Assembly (NCBI RefSeq): GCF_945859685.1 | Contig: NC_079147.1 | Span: forward strand, 83,940,315-84,004,314 | DNA from: Eupeodes corollae | Taxonomy: Eukaryota > Arthropoda > Insecta > Diptera > Syrphidae | Direction: 5' to 3' | Length of the DNA stretch: 64,000 nucleotides | Part shown: piece after piece, positions 32,511 through 44,944 of the stretch | Position numbering within the stretch: the stretch's first letter is position 1 | Layout of the letters: every line of letters starts with the position of its first letter | The notes under the pieces: model-generated | The model's input: only the letters and a program-made list of their open reading frames with translations | What the model was told of the DNA's origin: nothing | The model's database searches: none | Made by a program: the position numbers and the translations under genes

Positions 32511-32540
32511 GATCACCGTGACACAGTAGCACTTTATATA
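32507..32540 (-). promoter_or_regulatory. dan: TATA/Inr core promoter, likely dan
   Basis: On the minus strand TATATAAAG starts at 32540, exactly 30 nt before the A of an initiator TCAGTT (A at 32510). Both elements match fly consensus and the spacing is canonical. No clear DPE is present at +28 to +32, as is usual for TATA promoters. A consensus splice donor follows at +92/+93. Confidence 0.65.
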
Positions 32541-35500
32541 ATATGGATTTAATTCTTTATTTTTTAATTGTAAGATATTTTCTTTTTTGATTTATTGCAA
32601 CACTTGTTGTTGACTCCAAGAGATTGTCCACCGATTCTCTTCGAGAGGAGATCACTCAACAGAGATACAAATTAAAAGGAGAAAGAACCGTTTTCACCAA
32701 GAATTTTTGATTTATTTAAGAAAAACAGAAACAATTCGCACAAATGAAAAAATTCATTAAAATCAAGAAAACCAAAAACCTCAACACCACAAATTCGCGT
32801 GTTTGAATTTGAACTTGTTGTTTTTATTTTGTTTCCTTTTATGTTCGTTTATGTTTCTTTTTCGTGTACGTTTTTTTTCTTCTTAAATTTTGCCTTTCGT
32901 TTGGTTAATTGATGCAATTAATTATTTCACTAAGTCTCCAATTTGTTGTTGTTTGGTGGTAATTTGTTTTTGTTACTTTTTTATCAATGGGAATCACTGA
33001 TAATCAAAAATAATTATTTTTGATAAGCTGTTTATTGTTGAGCAACACTCGCACATCCTTTGAAAACTTTTTGGCACAAAAGGAGATTTTTATTTGTTAC
33101 TACTATATCCTTTTTTAACTTTTGTCAAAACACAGAAATATTTTTTATGTTTGATAGTGTGTTATCCTTTTGTTTATAAGTTAATTTGAACTTTCACATA
33201 AGTATTCCCGAAATTCGCGATATTATTATGGATTAGGATAATTTTATATAAACAACTAAATATAAATTTTTATTTTTTGTTGTTGTAGTTGTTAATCCTT
33301 CTAAAATAACTGCACATTTAAAATGACACACTATAAGTGTTTATGTGTTAAAATAGCGCACACCGCCTTTTCGTGTCGGCAGCCAAAAGTACAATGATTA
33401 ATAGCGACGACTTGGTGCCGGATTGAAGGCAAAGGCATCTACAAAATCAGGAGGCGAAGGCAGCAAAGGCAAGACAACGACTAGTCGAGTCGACTAACAT
33501 CACCATCACCATCAGCCCAGCAGCAGCAGTAGCAGCAGCAGAAGAAGAGACGGAATAGAGACCAAGACCATCAACAACCACCAAAACACAACTCAACTCA
33601 ACTCAAACTCAACTCCTTAATTCGCTGCTGCTATTGTTTTGTTATGTTATGTTCTCTGCTGTTAAAGGAAAGCCGTCCCGTCGTCGTTGGTGTTGTTGTT
33701 GTTATTATTGCTGTTGCGTTGTCGACCGTCGTCCGTTTGTAGTGTCATGGAATATGGACTTTATAAAGGTACGGTTTACGGTCCTACCTATTCGCTATCG
33801 CTATCACTGTCGATGTCGCTATTTTCCTTTCCTGTGTGTGGTGACTGGTGACCGTTATTTTATGTTTTTGTTCTTCTCCTCTTATAAACTTAGGGTACGC
33901 TCTTTCGTTTTCGCCGCCGCCGTTCTTTACTTAAACTTAAATACACTCGCGATTCTGGATTCTGACTTGACTGATCGACGAACAAGTCACGTATGGATGA
34001 TGGGACGACACGACCACGACGAGGACACCGAGACCGAGACCGACCAAAAATTCTTCCAACACTAAACGTACACGAAATACGGCGAGGGACGAGTCGTGAA
34101 GGGAGACAGGACAACAACGAAACGATGATGATGATGATACGAACGATACGAATACGAGCACCGAGTACGTACGGCGAACGAACGAACGAATGAACGAACA
34201 CACAAACTCAAGAAGAAAAGGACCTACTAATACAACCAACCAACGTTATATCTATGAAGTCCTATACGCTCGTCGTCGTCGTCGGTCGGGTCGGTGTAAG
34301 GCTCATTCAGAGGATGAGGATGAGAAGGACTATATGGAGATGGTAGATGGAGGACATGTGTGAGATGTGGGGTTGACGATGACGATGACGACCAAGATGA
34401 AGATGATGGTGGTGGGTTGACGAAGAGGACCGTTGGTTCGTTCGTAGTTGATGATGCTGTTTTGGGTATATCGGGTGATGTGTGCGCGCTACAGTTCCAC
34501 GGTCCAGTCCGGTTAGCGATAGAAATTCTAGCCGTTTGGCATTTATTCCCGTTATTGTCCTATTTTTTTCCTTTTTAGATTTTTTCTTTCTTGTATCCTT
34601 TCGCCGTGTATAGCGGTGTATTTTGTAATGATTGTGGGCAGCGTTTTGTTGGTTGTTGGTTTAAGTTTGTCGAATGGTGGTGAGGTTCGCGGGTGGGTGG
34701 AAGAAGGTAGGTGGGTAGGTAGATGGTTGAAGGATTTTTGTTTGGCTTCAAGCGCGACAATTATTATTATTGCTGCTCTGTGTATTTCTCGCCAATGCCG
34801 CACACATATGAAAATATATGTCCTTTTCTTCAAAGTTTTCGTTTTCGGTAACAGAGACGTGCAAGGAGACGGAAACAGAGAATGTGAAGTAGACGAAGAC
34901 GGAGACAAGCGAGGCCAAAAGGGGAGATGATATGGTGATGGTGCTGGTGGAAGAAGACGCGCACATTTGACATGTTGTGCTTCTACTTGTGCTGTGTGTA
35001 AAGTCCTGTAGCTTGAGTGTAGGTACTAGGTACAACGAAAGGATAATAAATTGAGACGGCGAGAGTATGTTGTATAATCTTGGTTCTCTTCTTATTCGCA
35101 ATCGCAATCGTTTCTCTGGTTCTTCTTTTGGTCCTAGTTTCCGTGATTTTCTTCTTGTGTATTGTTTGTGTTTGACCAGTGTCCATTCACAAATACAAAC
35201 ATACATCTTCCAATCTCATCTCTCACACAAACACACACTTATAGTATAGTCATCATATAATTTTATTTTCGAATTTGTTTGTGTATTTGTGCTAATCACA
35301 TGTGAGGAGGGTGAAAAGGACGATTAGAATAGGACACTGGCATATGCAAAGTCGTCCTCGTCGGTCGTCGCTGTTGATTTCGTGTGAGGATTCTCTCTTC
35401 TTGGGACGCTGGCTGAGCGGCACGGCGCGGTGGCCGGCGCGTTGTTGGCGTTGGCGAGCGCAAGATGTTGTCCAGCAGCCTTATAGCCGTAAACTATACC

Positions 35501-38500
35501 TACCTACATTTATTGGGTTTGAGTCTTGGGTGGTTCTATACCTATAGTCTGTTGATGACGAAGATGATGATGGTGGTGGAAGAGAAGCATACCCTGCGCC
35601 AGCATCCTTTATGTCAGTTTCACTTGATTTCGCGCTCCTGGTCAGTTTGTTTAGAATTATTGGAATGGGAAGTGGGCATTTATACGCGTGTGTATTTTAC
35701 CATTTTCTTATTTAGAGCTTCGACTTGCAAGGAGTATGGTTGGATGTGGATGAAGATGTGTAGGGGGGAGGGGGGTGGAGGTTTAACAAAGAGATTTCTT
35801 CTTTGTTGGATGTGTGTTTTTGAACTTTAAAGTGTGTGTGATGCTTTTCGAAGTTTTGGTTATTTTCTATATATTTATAGATAGATTTATATTTGAGTGT
35901 TTTTTCTTCATGGTTTTCTTCAATTCTTCTTATCCTCCTCTCGGTCTTGGTGCTGCTTCGCGAAACATGTGTGTAACTGTATGTAAATTGTGTGTCCACC
36001 AAAAATTCCTATAACTCGAGTAGGTCTTAGAAAGGTAGAGGTAGGTATACGAACTCTATAGCTGGTTTGTTGTTTATGAAGGATACATTTTCATTTGGGG
36101 ATGGCTCTTGTTATTTGGTCCAACAAAATATTTTACCAACACAAATACCTATAGGTTTGTATGTCTTACTTTTCTGTCCAGTTTTAGAATATGTAGCTTC
36201 TTCTAACTTTACAGATTCCTTATCCGCCCCTTTTTGCCCGTCAAAGTTGAATAAGAAGAAGAACTATAAGGAACCTCTAGTTAGAGGTACCTTTGATTTT
36301 GAATTCAAGACAACAAGACTAGGTAGGTACCTACCTATAGTGGGCATAAGGATAAACAACATATAGCTAGATATGTATATATCTCATCGAGTTCCTTAGA
36401 AGAAGTAGATATTGACCATTTGAGTTTAAAATCTCCTCACACACATGATGTTACATTTTGTGCGTAGCTTATGCGTACGCATAATATTTCGCCGGACTTT
36501 CAGAGACTTATGCTATTGTGGTGCTAGGTATGTGTGTGAGTGAGTGTGTGTACATGTATGCAAAAGGATATCACTCTATATATCTCTACCTACATACATA
36601 TAGGTATATGTGTTTTGCAATTTCTCCTTACAATAGTTATTTATCCTTCGAGCTCACAGTGGTCAAGTAGGTACTAAAAAATATTCCCATGTTTATCCTG
36701 GGACTATCCTACTGTTCAACCAACCTTTTATTTTCTTTTCTTTTTTGTTGTTGTTATTTATTTTTGCTATTCAGCCCTTCGCCGTTTGTAAGTTCCATAA
36801 TACGATTTGCGCGCACAATGGTGTTGATGTCCTTTCACCTCATCCTCTGTCGTTAGATTTATTTATATAGAATTTGTTGTTTGTGGAAATGTTTGTTATT
36901 TCTTGTGTATTTGTTTAAAATTGAAGCAAAAAAAAAGAATGATACCGTTTTAACCCCTCGTTTCGAAAATCCCGCTTTAACCGCGTATATTGTCCTTCTC
37001 GATTCTTAATATTTGTTGTTGTCTGTCGAGTAATTAGTTGTTCGAAATTTGCGGATGACCAGAATATTTTTGAATTTTAAAATTTTATAACGGCAGCGGA
37101 CGACGCGATTTTTATACAGTTGCTTAGTAGCAAACTTGTTATATCCTTTGGGAAAAAATTTGTCCGAAACTGAAACTTAAGCACAAAAATTATATCCTTT
37201 CGCTACAAAGTTTGGGGAATATCTGTGTGAGAATATAAAAGAATTCATGTTGAATGAAAACCGAGAAAAATAAAACAAAAAACACAGAATAAAGAAACAT
37301 TAAAAGAAAAAGGGAACCAAAAACTATCGTCCTGCTGCAGAGCTGAGCATCATCACAAGGAGAATATGTGTAGAGTAGAAGTGGTGCTAGTGCTATAGAA
37401 ATAGCGAGCACTTTCATATCCTTGTTGTCGTCATCATCATCGCATTGCCATATGTGTGGGGAAGACTCCTTTTATTTATTTTTTTTTAAATCCAAGGATG
37501 TTAGTAGGTAGAGGTAGCTCCTTTACCTCTTTCTATATCTTCTACACCTACTTCTGAGTTCAAATTGCAGAGAATCTCATGGCTTATTTTTTGTTTTGCT
37601 TTTTGTATAGTCTTCCTCTGATGTTGGAAAGGCACACGTTTTAATGCAGCACTGAATAGGACAAAAAAAAGAGTGTTCTTGTGAATAGGTCTGTATACAA
37701 GGACCGCAGCATGGGTCCACCGTCTAGTCATGTGTCCAGAGCACAAGACAACTTAAGCCCCTAACTTTTCTAGGTACCTATATCTATGCATCTGCACCGC
37801 ATCCACCCGCGGTAGAATTTCTTCTTTGGCGCTCGCTTGGTACACATACAGCACTCATTTGATCCTTTTTCCTTTCTTTCAAAAAAAGAAGACTTTTTTT
37901 GAAGTTTTTCTTGACTGTATTTGTTGTTAGTGTTGCTTTTGTTGTTTTGTTTCATTGCGGTGGTGAAATTCCTAATGTGTTGCGTTGATGTTCAAACATA
38001 GTTTTGAAAGTCCTTTTTTTTTGCATAAATATCGGCGATGTTGTTGCTTTTGTTGTTGTCGATGTTCCAAAGAGACTCATAGGGGTGGAAGATTAAACTA
38101 TGTACACATCTATATGCAACGCGTGTATCGAAGAGAATATAGGGAAGACTATAATTAAGTGCTGTTCCTGAATGACATGCATAATCGTACACACTATAGA
38201 TTTATATTTATTGTATCTATTATTATATTCGTGGAATTGTATACATATATAATATATATTATGTATGCATTTATGAACACATGGTCATGGTCAAGATATT
38301 TGCGGATAATTTTCAAGTTCAATTTCATAGTAGGCTTGCAAGGTGCGATATATAGATATTTATAGAGATTTTGTTTGCCAAATGAGTCTTGCCAAATATG
38401 AATGAATTAATTAAGAGATACATTAATGATGAGCTAATTCGTAAGAAATTTGTATTCACTTTCAGAAAACTTTGATTTTTAGGATGCTATATGTCAAAAC

Positions 38501-38690
38501 CCGAAAGTGGGAGAGATTACACCAGAGGTAACTAGAAGAACTTTTGGATAGTACTTTAAAAACTAAGAAACATATTTTTTTTTAATTAAGAAACATGTTT
38601 ATTCAGCAAACAAATGGTATGCAAGCTTTGCTATTTGCTTTATAGCTTAACCAAAGTGGACGAATTAAAATATTAGCTACTCTGTAATTA
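32541..38690. other. Upstream DNA of dan, GC-richer and simple-sequence-rich block
   Basis: No gene is supported. From about 33.35 to 35.8 kb the DNA is markedly GC-richer than its surroundings and full of short tandem runs: CAG/AGC around 33,520-33,545, ATG/GAT around 34,121-34,140 and 34,376-34,410, GGT/GTA runs and GTGTGT tracts near 36,530. Several open frames here are low-complexity by-products. An 18-bp palindrome built on TAGGTAGGTACC lies at 36320-36337. The block begins about 0.8 kb upstream of the predicted dan start and could be regulatory. Confidence 0.5.
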
Positions 38691-38749
38691 TTAGTTATTT
38701 AGAATCAGTTCTAAAGCACCCAGGCTGCACCATCATTTTGCTACATTTT

Positions 38750-39203
38750 GATATACATTTCCAGTTTCTTATACGTTTCGAATATTTCTGGAAAGACGAG
38801 TCAATCTATTTCTGTACAGATGGATCAAGAACTAATGAAGGGGAGGCTTTTGAATGACTAAAATTAAGTCTCTCATTCCCAGTCACTGTAGTGTGGCAGA
38901 ACTTTTTGGGATAAAAGAAATCTTGTTTTGGCTTAAGCAAAACGTGATATCAAGGACCTTGGACTCTTTCTCTACAAATTCTATAACAGTCCATAACTGT
39001 AGATCATCTCTAATGGAGATAGCACAGCAGTTAAGCATTCACCTTTGCTGTGTGCTGGGCCTAAGAAGCATTCCAGAAAAATATAAAGCAGACGAACTTG
39101 CCAAAAATGATACAGTACTATCCATTCTCACACATTTGGCTAACGTGGGCATAGATACGTGTAAGCTTTGCTATACGACAAGATGTTATAAAGAAAACCA
39201 AAA
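38750..39203 (+). pseudogene. LINE RNase H relic, part 1 (I/LOA-type)
   Basis: Frames give FCTDGSRTNEGEAFE (first catalytic Asp block), then SHCSVAELFGIKEILFWLKQN, then ALDSF-like SRTLDSFSTNSITVHNCRSS, and SIHLCCVLGLRSIPEKYKAD ending ELAKNDTV. This is the order of an RNase H domain as found at the end of ORF2 in I- and LOA-type LINEs. Frame breaks and substitutions show decay. It is interrupted at 39203 by a SINE and resumes at 39512. Confidence 0.75.
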
Positions 39204-39497
39204 CAAAAAATTGCTATCGCAACAGTCGGTAGAGAACCGGGGCCTAGTGACTTACAACTGTCAAATATTCCTGTGTGTCAGTAATTGCAGGGATGGAGAG
39301 GACCTACAGTTTATATGCCGAACCCGAACCGCTAATTTGAAAAAGCACATTTTCATAACAATCATTACTCTTGGAGAATTTGTCAATTCCTCCCAAGAGG
39401 CAGCACCCGTGAATAAAAACTTTAGATGGCACAGGAAGGGATTGAACCCAAGATCTCTCTCATAACAGTCTAACGCACTAACCACTTCAAAAAAAAA
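39204..39497 (-). mobile_element. tRNA-derived SINE, copy 3, inserted in a LINE
   Basis: Near-complete copy with the head GGGTTCAATCC (box B-like) and GTTAGTGCGTTAGACTG near 39,465-39,485, the family body and 3' end. It is flanked by a perfect 14-bp direct repeat, AAAGAAAACCAAAA, at 39190-39203 and 39498-39511. The LINE reading resumes after the second repeat. Confidence 0.85.
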
Positions 39498-39511
39498 AAA
39501 GAAAACCAAAA

Positions 39512-39820
39512 TCAGTTATAATAACATCAAAACCTGTAAGGCGACACAAAATATCTAGCCTACTCTAGATTTAAAGGGCTCAAGCTGCTTGATATCTCTA
39601 ACCAGATTACACGTAAGCTTTGTAATCGATATCATATCCGAACCTTGTCTAGTGGGAAAGAACATCACGCGCCAATGCATTTTCTCAAATGACTTTTGCA
39701 GTAACTGTATGGACATCTATCCATGCCCTGTTTTAGCTCAAAAAGGAAAGACCTATCTCGGAAAATACTTTTATAAGAATCTAAACCACCTTGAACATAA
39801 TAAGGAACGCTAATTGGTTT
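39512..39820 (+). pseudogene. LINE relic, part 2 (C-terminal zinc-knuckle region)
   Basis: After the SINE, frames give NDFCSNCMD, CPVLAQKGKTYLGKYFYKNL and NHLEHNKE, which fit the Cys-rich C-terminal tail (N-x-x-C-x-x-C ... C-P-x-L ... LG-x-x-F) that follows RNase H in the same LINE group. Several stops precede it. Confidence 0.6.
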
Positions 39821-40009
39821 CAATAGAGCTCAGAAGAAGGACTCAAGACACATGTGACAAATTAGGAGTTGGTTGCAATTTTTAAAGAGCCTTTCAGCTT
39901 TAAGCAATACACTAGGCCACATTTGGCACTTAATCATATAATTTGTTTTTGTGTTTGTCCAAACTAATAAAGGCTTGTAGCTTTAACATGTAGCCGAAGA
40001 TTAAAACAC

Positions 40010-40730
40010 ATATAACGAATTTTTCAAGGCATTCATTCTTTTGAGATAAGTTTCGACTATTTTCTGACACATATTGGGCGGTATCTCAATTATAACTTGA
40101 GGAATGTTGGTTTTTAAGTACTCGAGAAATAAACACAGTCTTTTGCGTAGCCCTACAAAAAAAAGTCCAACAGCTACGAGAAATTAGGCGGCCAGGAAAG
40201 GTCTCTTGCAATAAGGCCATATTCGGTCAAATTGCGTGGCATGTGGTGTCGTCTTATTTTTCGATAGGAGGTTAACAAAAAAATTGATAATATATGACCA
40301 CTCTCCGAATGGACGGTGACAGTCGTTCCATCGTCGTTTTGGAAGAATTAAAACAAACAGTGTCTTTTTGTGGATGTAATGGCCTCTCTTCAATTACTTG
40401 AAGATTCTCAGAACCCCAGATACAAACATTTTTTTATTAACATATCCACTGAGTGAAAAATATGCTTCGTCGCTAAAGAAAATTTTGTTTGAAAAATCAC
40501 CGTCCACCGCCTGTTGTTCAAACACCCATTCAACGTATCTACAACCAACGTCAGCTGGCTTCAATTGTTCTGTGAGCTGGGCTTTATATGGATGTAGGTT
40601 TGGATCCAAATGCAAAATACGCCATATTGTGCCGTTAGACAGTCCCCATCCTGAGAACGACGATAAATGGATACATTCATGTCTTCGGCAACACTTTTAC
40701 TTATAATTAACAACAAAAATTGGTTAAACA
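40010..40730 (-). pseudogene. Mariner/Tc1-superfamily transposase relic
   Basis: Reading the minus strand: AEDMNVSIYRRSQ, HPYKAQLTEQLKPADVGCRY, VEWVFEQQAVDGDFSNKIFF, SDEAYFSLSGYVNKK (first catalytic Asp block), HKKTLFV, VTVHSESGHI, LSWPPNFS and a final block in which an expected FLWGY-type Trp is a stop codon, followed by RYRPICVRK. Order and spacing are those of a mariner-like transposase with a sequence-specific N-terminal region. At least three stops and several frameshifts are present; the QQDGA block is unreadable. Confidence 0.75.
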
Positions 40731-41440
40731 ATTTAGTTTGACAGATGTTGAATTCCAGCCCTATACTTTTAAAACAGCGATATGGATTACTCGTCAATTA
40801 ATTATGTAATTTCCTAAAAAAAGATTAAAATGGGAGCATAGGCATCAAAAGTCCTTCTTTAAACAAAGAAAACAAATCAATCATTAGTCGCAATTTTTCA
40901 AAGGTCCTTTCAGCTTTAAACAATAAAATCAAATAAAATATTATTATTATTATCATCTTTATTTTTTCATTTCAAAAATTTACAAACTTAGAACTAAAGA
41001 TTACAAGCATGGCTCATGGGCCGTCTGCCGGTATATTTTTATAAACTAAACATTTTGTAAGAGAAAGTACAAAAATTTGGTTATATAAAGAAAATAGCAA
41101 TTGAAAAAAGAAAAAGAATAATGCCAGAGGGAAGAAAAAAATAATATTCGTTTTAATGGATAAATAAATTTATAAAAAAAATATAAACAAAATCTCATTC
41201 GGGCTTTTAGTTTAGCTAAAACAAAATTATTAAGTTTTTCAAAAACAGCAATCATTTAATTATGGCAATATGTGTTAAACAATACATAGATCATAAAGAA
41301 TTTGCAATTTCAAATGCGGTTTGGGATTTTAGTTTGGAGAAAACGAAAAAAAAAGAAAGATATCTCAAGGAATTTAATGAATAGCAATTTTTCAAATGTG
41401 ATTTAGGCTTTTAGTTTAGCTAAAACAAAATTGTAATAGA
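40731..41440. other. AT-rich DNA between transposon relics
   Basis: No gene. The word TTTTAGTTTAGCTAAAACAAAATT occurs twice, about 200 bp apart (near 41,205 and 41,410), inside otherwise unremarkable AT-rich DNA that may be the 3' UTR of the adjacent LINE. Confidence 0.4.
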
Positions 41441-42510
41441 ATTATTATTCTAGTATATATTAATGTACATGTTTCTATATGAAACTGCATCTAATAAAAA
41501 CTGAATGAGTAGACACCAACCGTTATCTCCATTCAGAAAACCTAGACATTCTTCAAGTGACAGAAAACTCTTGTTAAAATAAAGCCGACGAATTTCCTGC
41601 AAGATTGGGCACAATGCAACAAAGTGGAAAATGTTTTCAACTTGATTAAGGTTGCACAAAGTGCAGTTTGGGTTGTTACCTGTTCTAAGCTCTAACATCT
41701 CCGTGCGTGCTTTAAATATGATGCTCATTTCCATTACAGTAAATTTATCACTAAAGTAATTAGAAGACCCGAGTCTTAGGTTAAGTTTACTGTAAATTGA
41801 TCTCGGCACAGACTCCCTCGCCCTATCTAGGTAGCTTTGGAATGAGTGATCATCAATGGTAGATATACAGTCGTAGAGAGCGCTTCTCCACGTATCTAAA
41901 CTATCAACAGATAGAGACAGAGGAAAGTTATGTGCCGAGGCCAAATCATACCAGTCTTTAAATGGAGTATACCGGCATCTAAAACACACTGAAAGGACCC
42001 TCTTTTGCAAATTGTTGGCCGACCTTTGCATTACCCTCAATATATAATCAACGTTTGCTTTTAAATTCATAATAAATATTAGAGCAAGTCCCGATTCGAT
42101 TGATACGCTTGAAAAAATATCTTTGGACAGATTCGATATCTTCTATTTGCTTGTACCAATAGATTTGGTTGCCATAACACAAACAGCTTTTGATAATTGC
42201 TTCAAACACTTTGAACTTAGATGAAGGATCAACAAGTTTTTAATTAAAAAAGTTTGGCCACATACAATTTATTGCAGTTTTTGCAACTCTCACCTTATCT
42301 TTTATGTGAACACCAAAATTCAGGTTATAAGTTAATGTGTAGCCTAAATATTTATATTCTTTCACCACTTCTAAGTTGGAAGCATTGAGGGTCCAGCTGC
42401 GGTCGGTTCTAATGCTACGATGTTGGGACCTAAAGACCATAATCTTCGACTTTGAGGTGTTTATTTGGAGATCCCATTGATCACAAAATTGTTTTAATTT
42501 GTTTATTTGA
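41441..42510 (-). pseudogene. 5'-truncated LINE, ORF2 C-terminal part
   Basis: The minus strand encodes LEVVKEYKYLGYTLTYNLNF (the post-RT K-Y-LG block) at about 42,380-42,320, then FEAIIKSCLCYGNQIYWYKQ, YILRVMQRS, and a last 206-codon open stretch ending with PNCTLCNLNQVENIFHFVAL and CPILQEIRR, a CCHC-like zinc motif. A frameshift lies near 42,100 and a stop near 42,240. The RT palm itself is missing, so the copy is 5'-truncated as LINEs usually are. Confidence 0.75.
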
Positions 42511-42755
42511 AGAAAATAAAATATGTAATCTCAAGAAAAGGTGTTGGTAAGCCAATGCTATGCTCAAACCGTGTATTTTTGTTTGTGTTTGGCCCATCTA
42601 CTAAACACTTTTTGCAAAATTACATCAAGGCCACAATTGCACTCAAAGAAATGGCTGAAAGGACAATATTAATCAGATTTTGTGACCACAATAATGTTAC
42701 TACAGAAGACAAATTTCAAGATTGTCTTGATACTGCAGTGTACTATCGAAAGTAA
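42507..42755 (+). pseudogene. Short open frame, faint FLYWCH-like start
   Basis: An 82-codon frame begins near KYVISRKGVGKPMLCSNRVF, which resembles the first strand of a FLYWCH zinc-binding domain, but the Trp-x-Cys-x-x-His part cannot be seen. It might be a piece of a FLYWCH/MULE-type transposon or a chance similarity. No function is claimed. Confidence 0.2.
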
Positions 42756-43379
42756 AAGAAAGGTGTGTTGAGCAAATACGGATCAATTACTATAGTAAAG
42801 GCCTCTAAGTATAAAACACCAAAACGAACAACAAACCTTAAATGTTTTGAGTTTCATTATGTTCAAAATATCTATGTAACAAAAACGGTCAGCTTAGTGA
42901 TTTACATCGCAACGTTTGGAATCAACACGAACAAAAGTGGTTCTCAGAACTTTTATTACAGCTTCAAAAAATAACCACGCTTGCAACACAAAATAATAAA
43001 ATAAAATTGTTTTAATCCAATACAAATATTATATAATTTTCAAAAAAATTATATGCATTTAAAAAAGAACAAAAACGTTTTAAATTCATGGGCATTTAGT
43101 TTCTTGCAAACTAATAGTGCAAATATATAATACAAAAATAAATATTTTTAAAAATTATTTTTAAGAATACAAATTGTGGTTTTTAGCATTTTTTTTTTTA
43201 ATTTATAGATGCTAAGGCTATAATTCTAAAGCAATACCATTCAAAGATCAATCAAGTACGTCATAGTTTTTACACAATATCTGCATTTACTTCCCTTTAG
43301 AAATTAGTGCACAGAACGAAAAAAGTCATTCTCTTCACTATTTTGGTAGTTTAATTAACTACTAAAGAGTCAATTTTCA

Positions 43380-43850
43380 GCTAACGACCAAGATAGTTAA
43401 TAGTACAATTTTGGGATCAGAAATGTTTTTAAAACTTAGTAATCAATATGACAGGTTTGAAAGAAATAAATTGAAGCTACGGTTTTCATATTGACTAGCT
43501 TAGTAGTCAATAAGACAACTGTGGTAGCCAACATGACTACCTCTGTAGATAAAACGACAACTGCGTTCGTCAATATGACAACTGCTGTAGTCAATATGAC
43601 AATTTTTTCTGAAAACCTTAATCTAATTTAACTACTCGATATTCAACATACAAATTTTTGATTGTCAATTCTAGTGGTCAATATTACAACCAAATTGTTA
43701 TATTGACTGTTTTCTCAATTATTTTTGTTGTCATATTGACAATCGAAAATTGTTCTATTGACTATGTGGTAGTCCATTTCTAAGAATAAGGTTGTCATAT
43801 TGATTATTTTGGTAGTCAATACACCAATTTGGCCAAATTTTAACTTGTCA
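43380..43850. repeat. Degenerate tandem repeat, TAGTCAATATGACAA unit
   Basis: At least ten variants of TAGTCAATA(T/A)GACAACTG or its reverse complement (TTGTCATATTGACTA) follow one another, spaced about 30-45 bp apart, with the orientation switching near 43,690. No coding potential. Confidence 0.6.
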
Positions 43851-43949
43851 ACGTCCCTTGAATCTACGTCAATTGGAATAATTTATTTCTAATATTATTA
43901 ATGTTTCATCAAATTCATTCAAAAATTTAAATTTAAGTTTAAGTCAAAA

Positions 43950-44450
43950 TTCTGTATGATACTGTATGGTCATAATACTGTATGATGAATGTTCAGTATT
44001 ATAATATACTGTAAATTTAAAATGCTGTATCTCAAAATGCTGTATTGCCAAAATACTATGTCTCATAATACTGCACAACACTGGAAGTTTTGACAGAGCA
44101 GTTGATTTGGTGCAAATATTTTTGTAATTTTAGAGATACAATCGATTGAGAAAAAGAAAATGAGAAAGAGAAAATTAGAAGAAGATACCACTTATTTGGT
44201 TTTTGTTTTTATTAATTCAAAGACTTATGAATTATAATAGGGGTATGTTATTGTTCAAGGAAAGTATATTAGAACGTTATGCAAATGACAAATTATTGTG
44301 TTTTAAAAAAAAAATATATTCTGTTTTTAAAATTGTGTTTTTCAAAATGCTGTTAAAAGGCTGGTATAGTATTTCGAAATACAGTATTTTGAGATGAAGT
44401 ATTTTAAATACTAAATAAATAAATATTATCATCCACTCAGTATTTTAAAC
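43950..44450. repeat. Inverted-repeat element, possible MITE
   Basis: The 25-bp segment at 44022-44046 and the reverse complement of 44378-44402 agree at about 22 of 25 positions (core CTCAAAAT-CTGTATT). Around each arm the word AATACTGTAT recurs several times. Element limits and target duplication could not be set. Confidence 0.45.
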
Positions 44451-44944
44451 CCAACCCGTTAAACAAATGCATTTATATAGGAAAGCAGTATCTTTGAATA
44501 TAACAAAACATTAACAACAATATTAAAATGTGCATGAAAGAATTTGAAAGTCAGTATATTCTATTTATTCACAATATTACACTTTTTATACTTTAATATT
44601 TTTTGCTTAAAATTTTTATATTTTCTTAATTTGTAATAGTTTTACAAAATCAAAACAAATATTATTTTAACTATTACCAAATATTGATATTTTGTTAAAA
44701 ATTAATTCATTTTGAATTCGAAAGTAGCAAAAGCATTTAATTTCGAGATAATTTCAGAAATATTTTTAAAAGTATTTATTTCCGTTGGAAAAACTGTAGA
44801 TTGGATTTTCTTAATTTAAAAAATAAAAGCAAATATATATTATAAGATTAATATGTTTAAAAGCTAATATCCTTATTTTTTGAAAAGGTTGTTTGGTCGA
44901 AATCACTTTCTCCATTTTGCGGTTTCAAAACTAAACGTAAAAAC
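44451..44944. other. AT-rich DNA, nothing recognised
   Basis: Very AT-rich, with no open frame of interest and no repeat boundary that I could place. Confidence 0.4.

Noticed and set aside
33634..34240. Several overlapping open frames of 100-143 codons on both strands
   Set aside because: They lie in simple-sequence DNA, overlap each other on opposite strands and are rich in a few residues only.
38854..39465. A single 203-codon open frame as a host gene
   Set aside because: Its first half is a LINE RNase H and its second half is read-through into a SINE, so it is a composite of two transposons.
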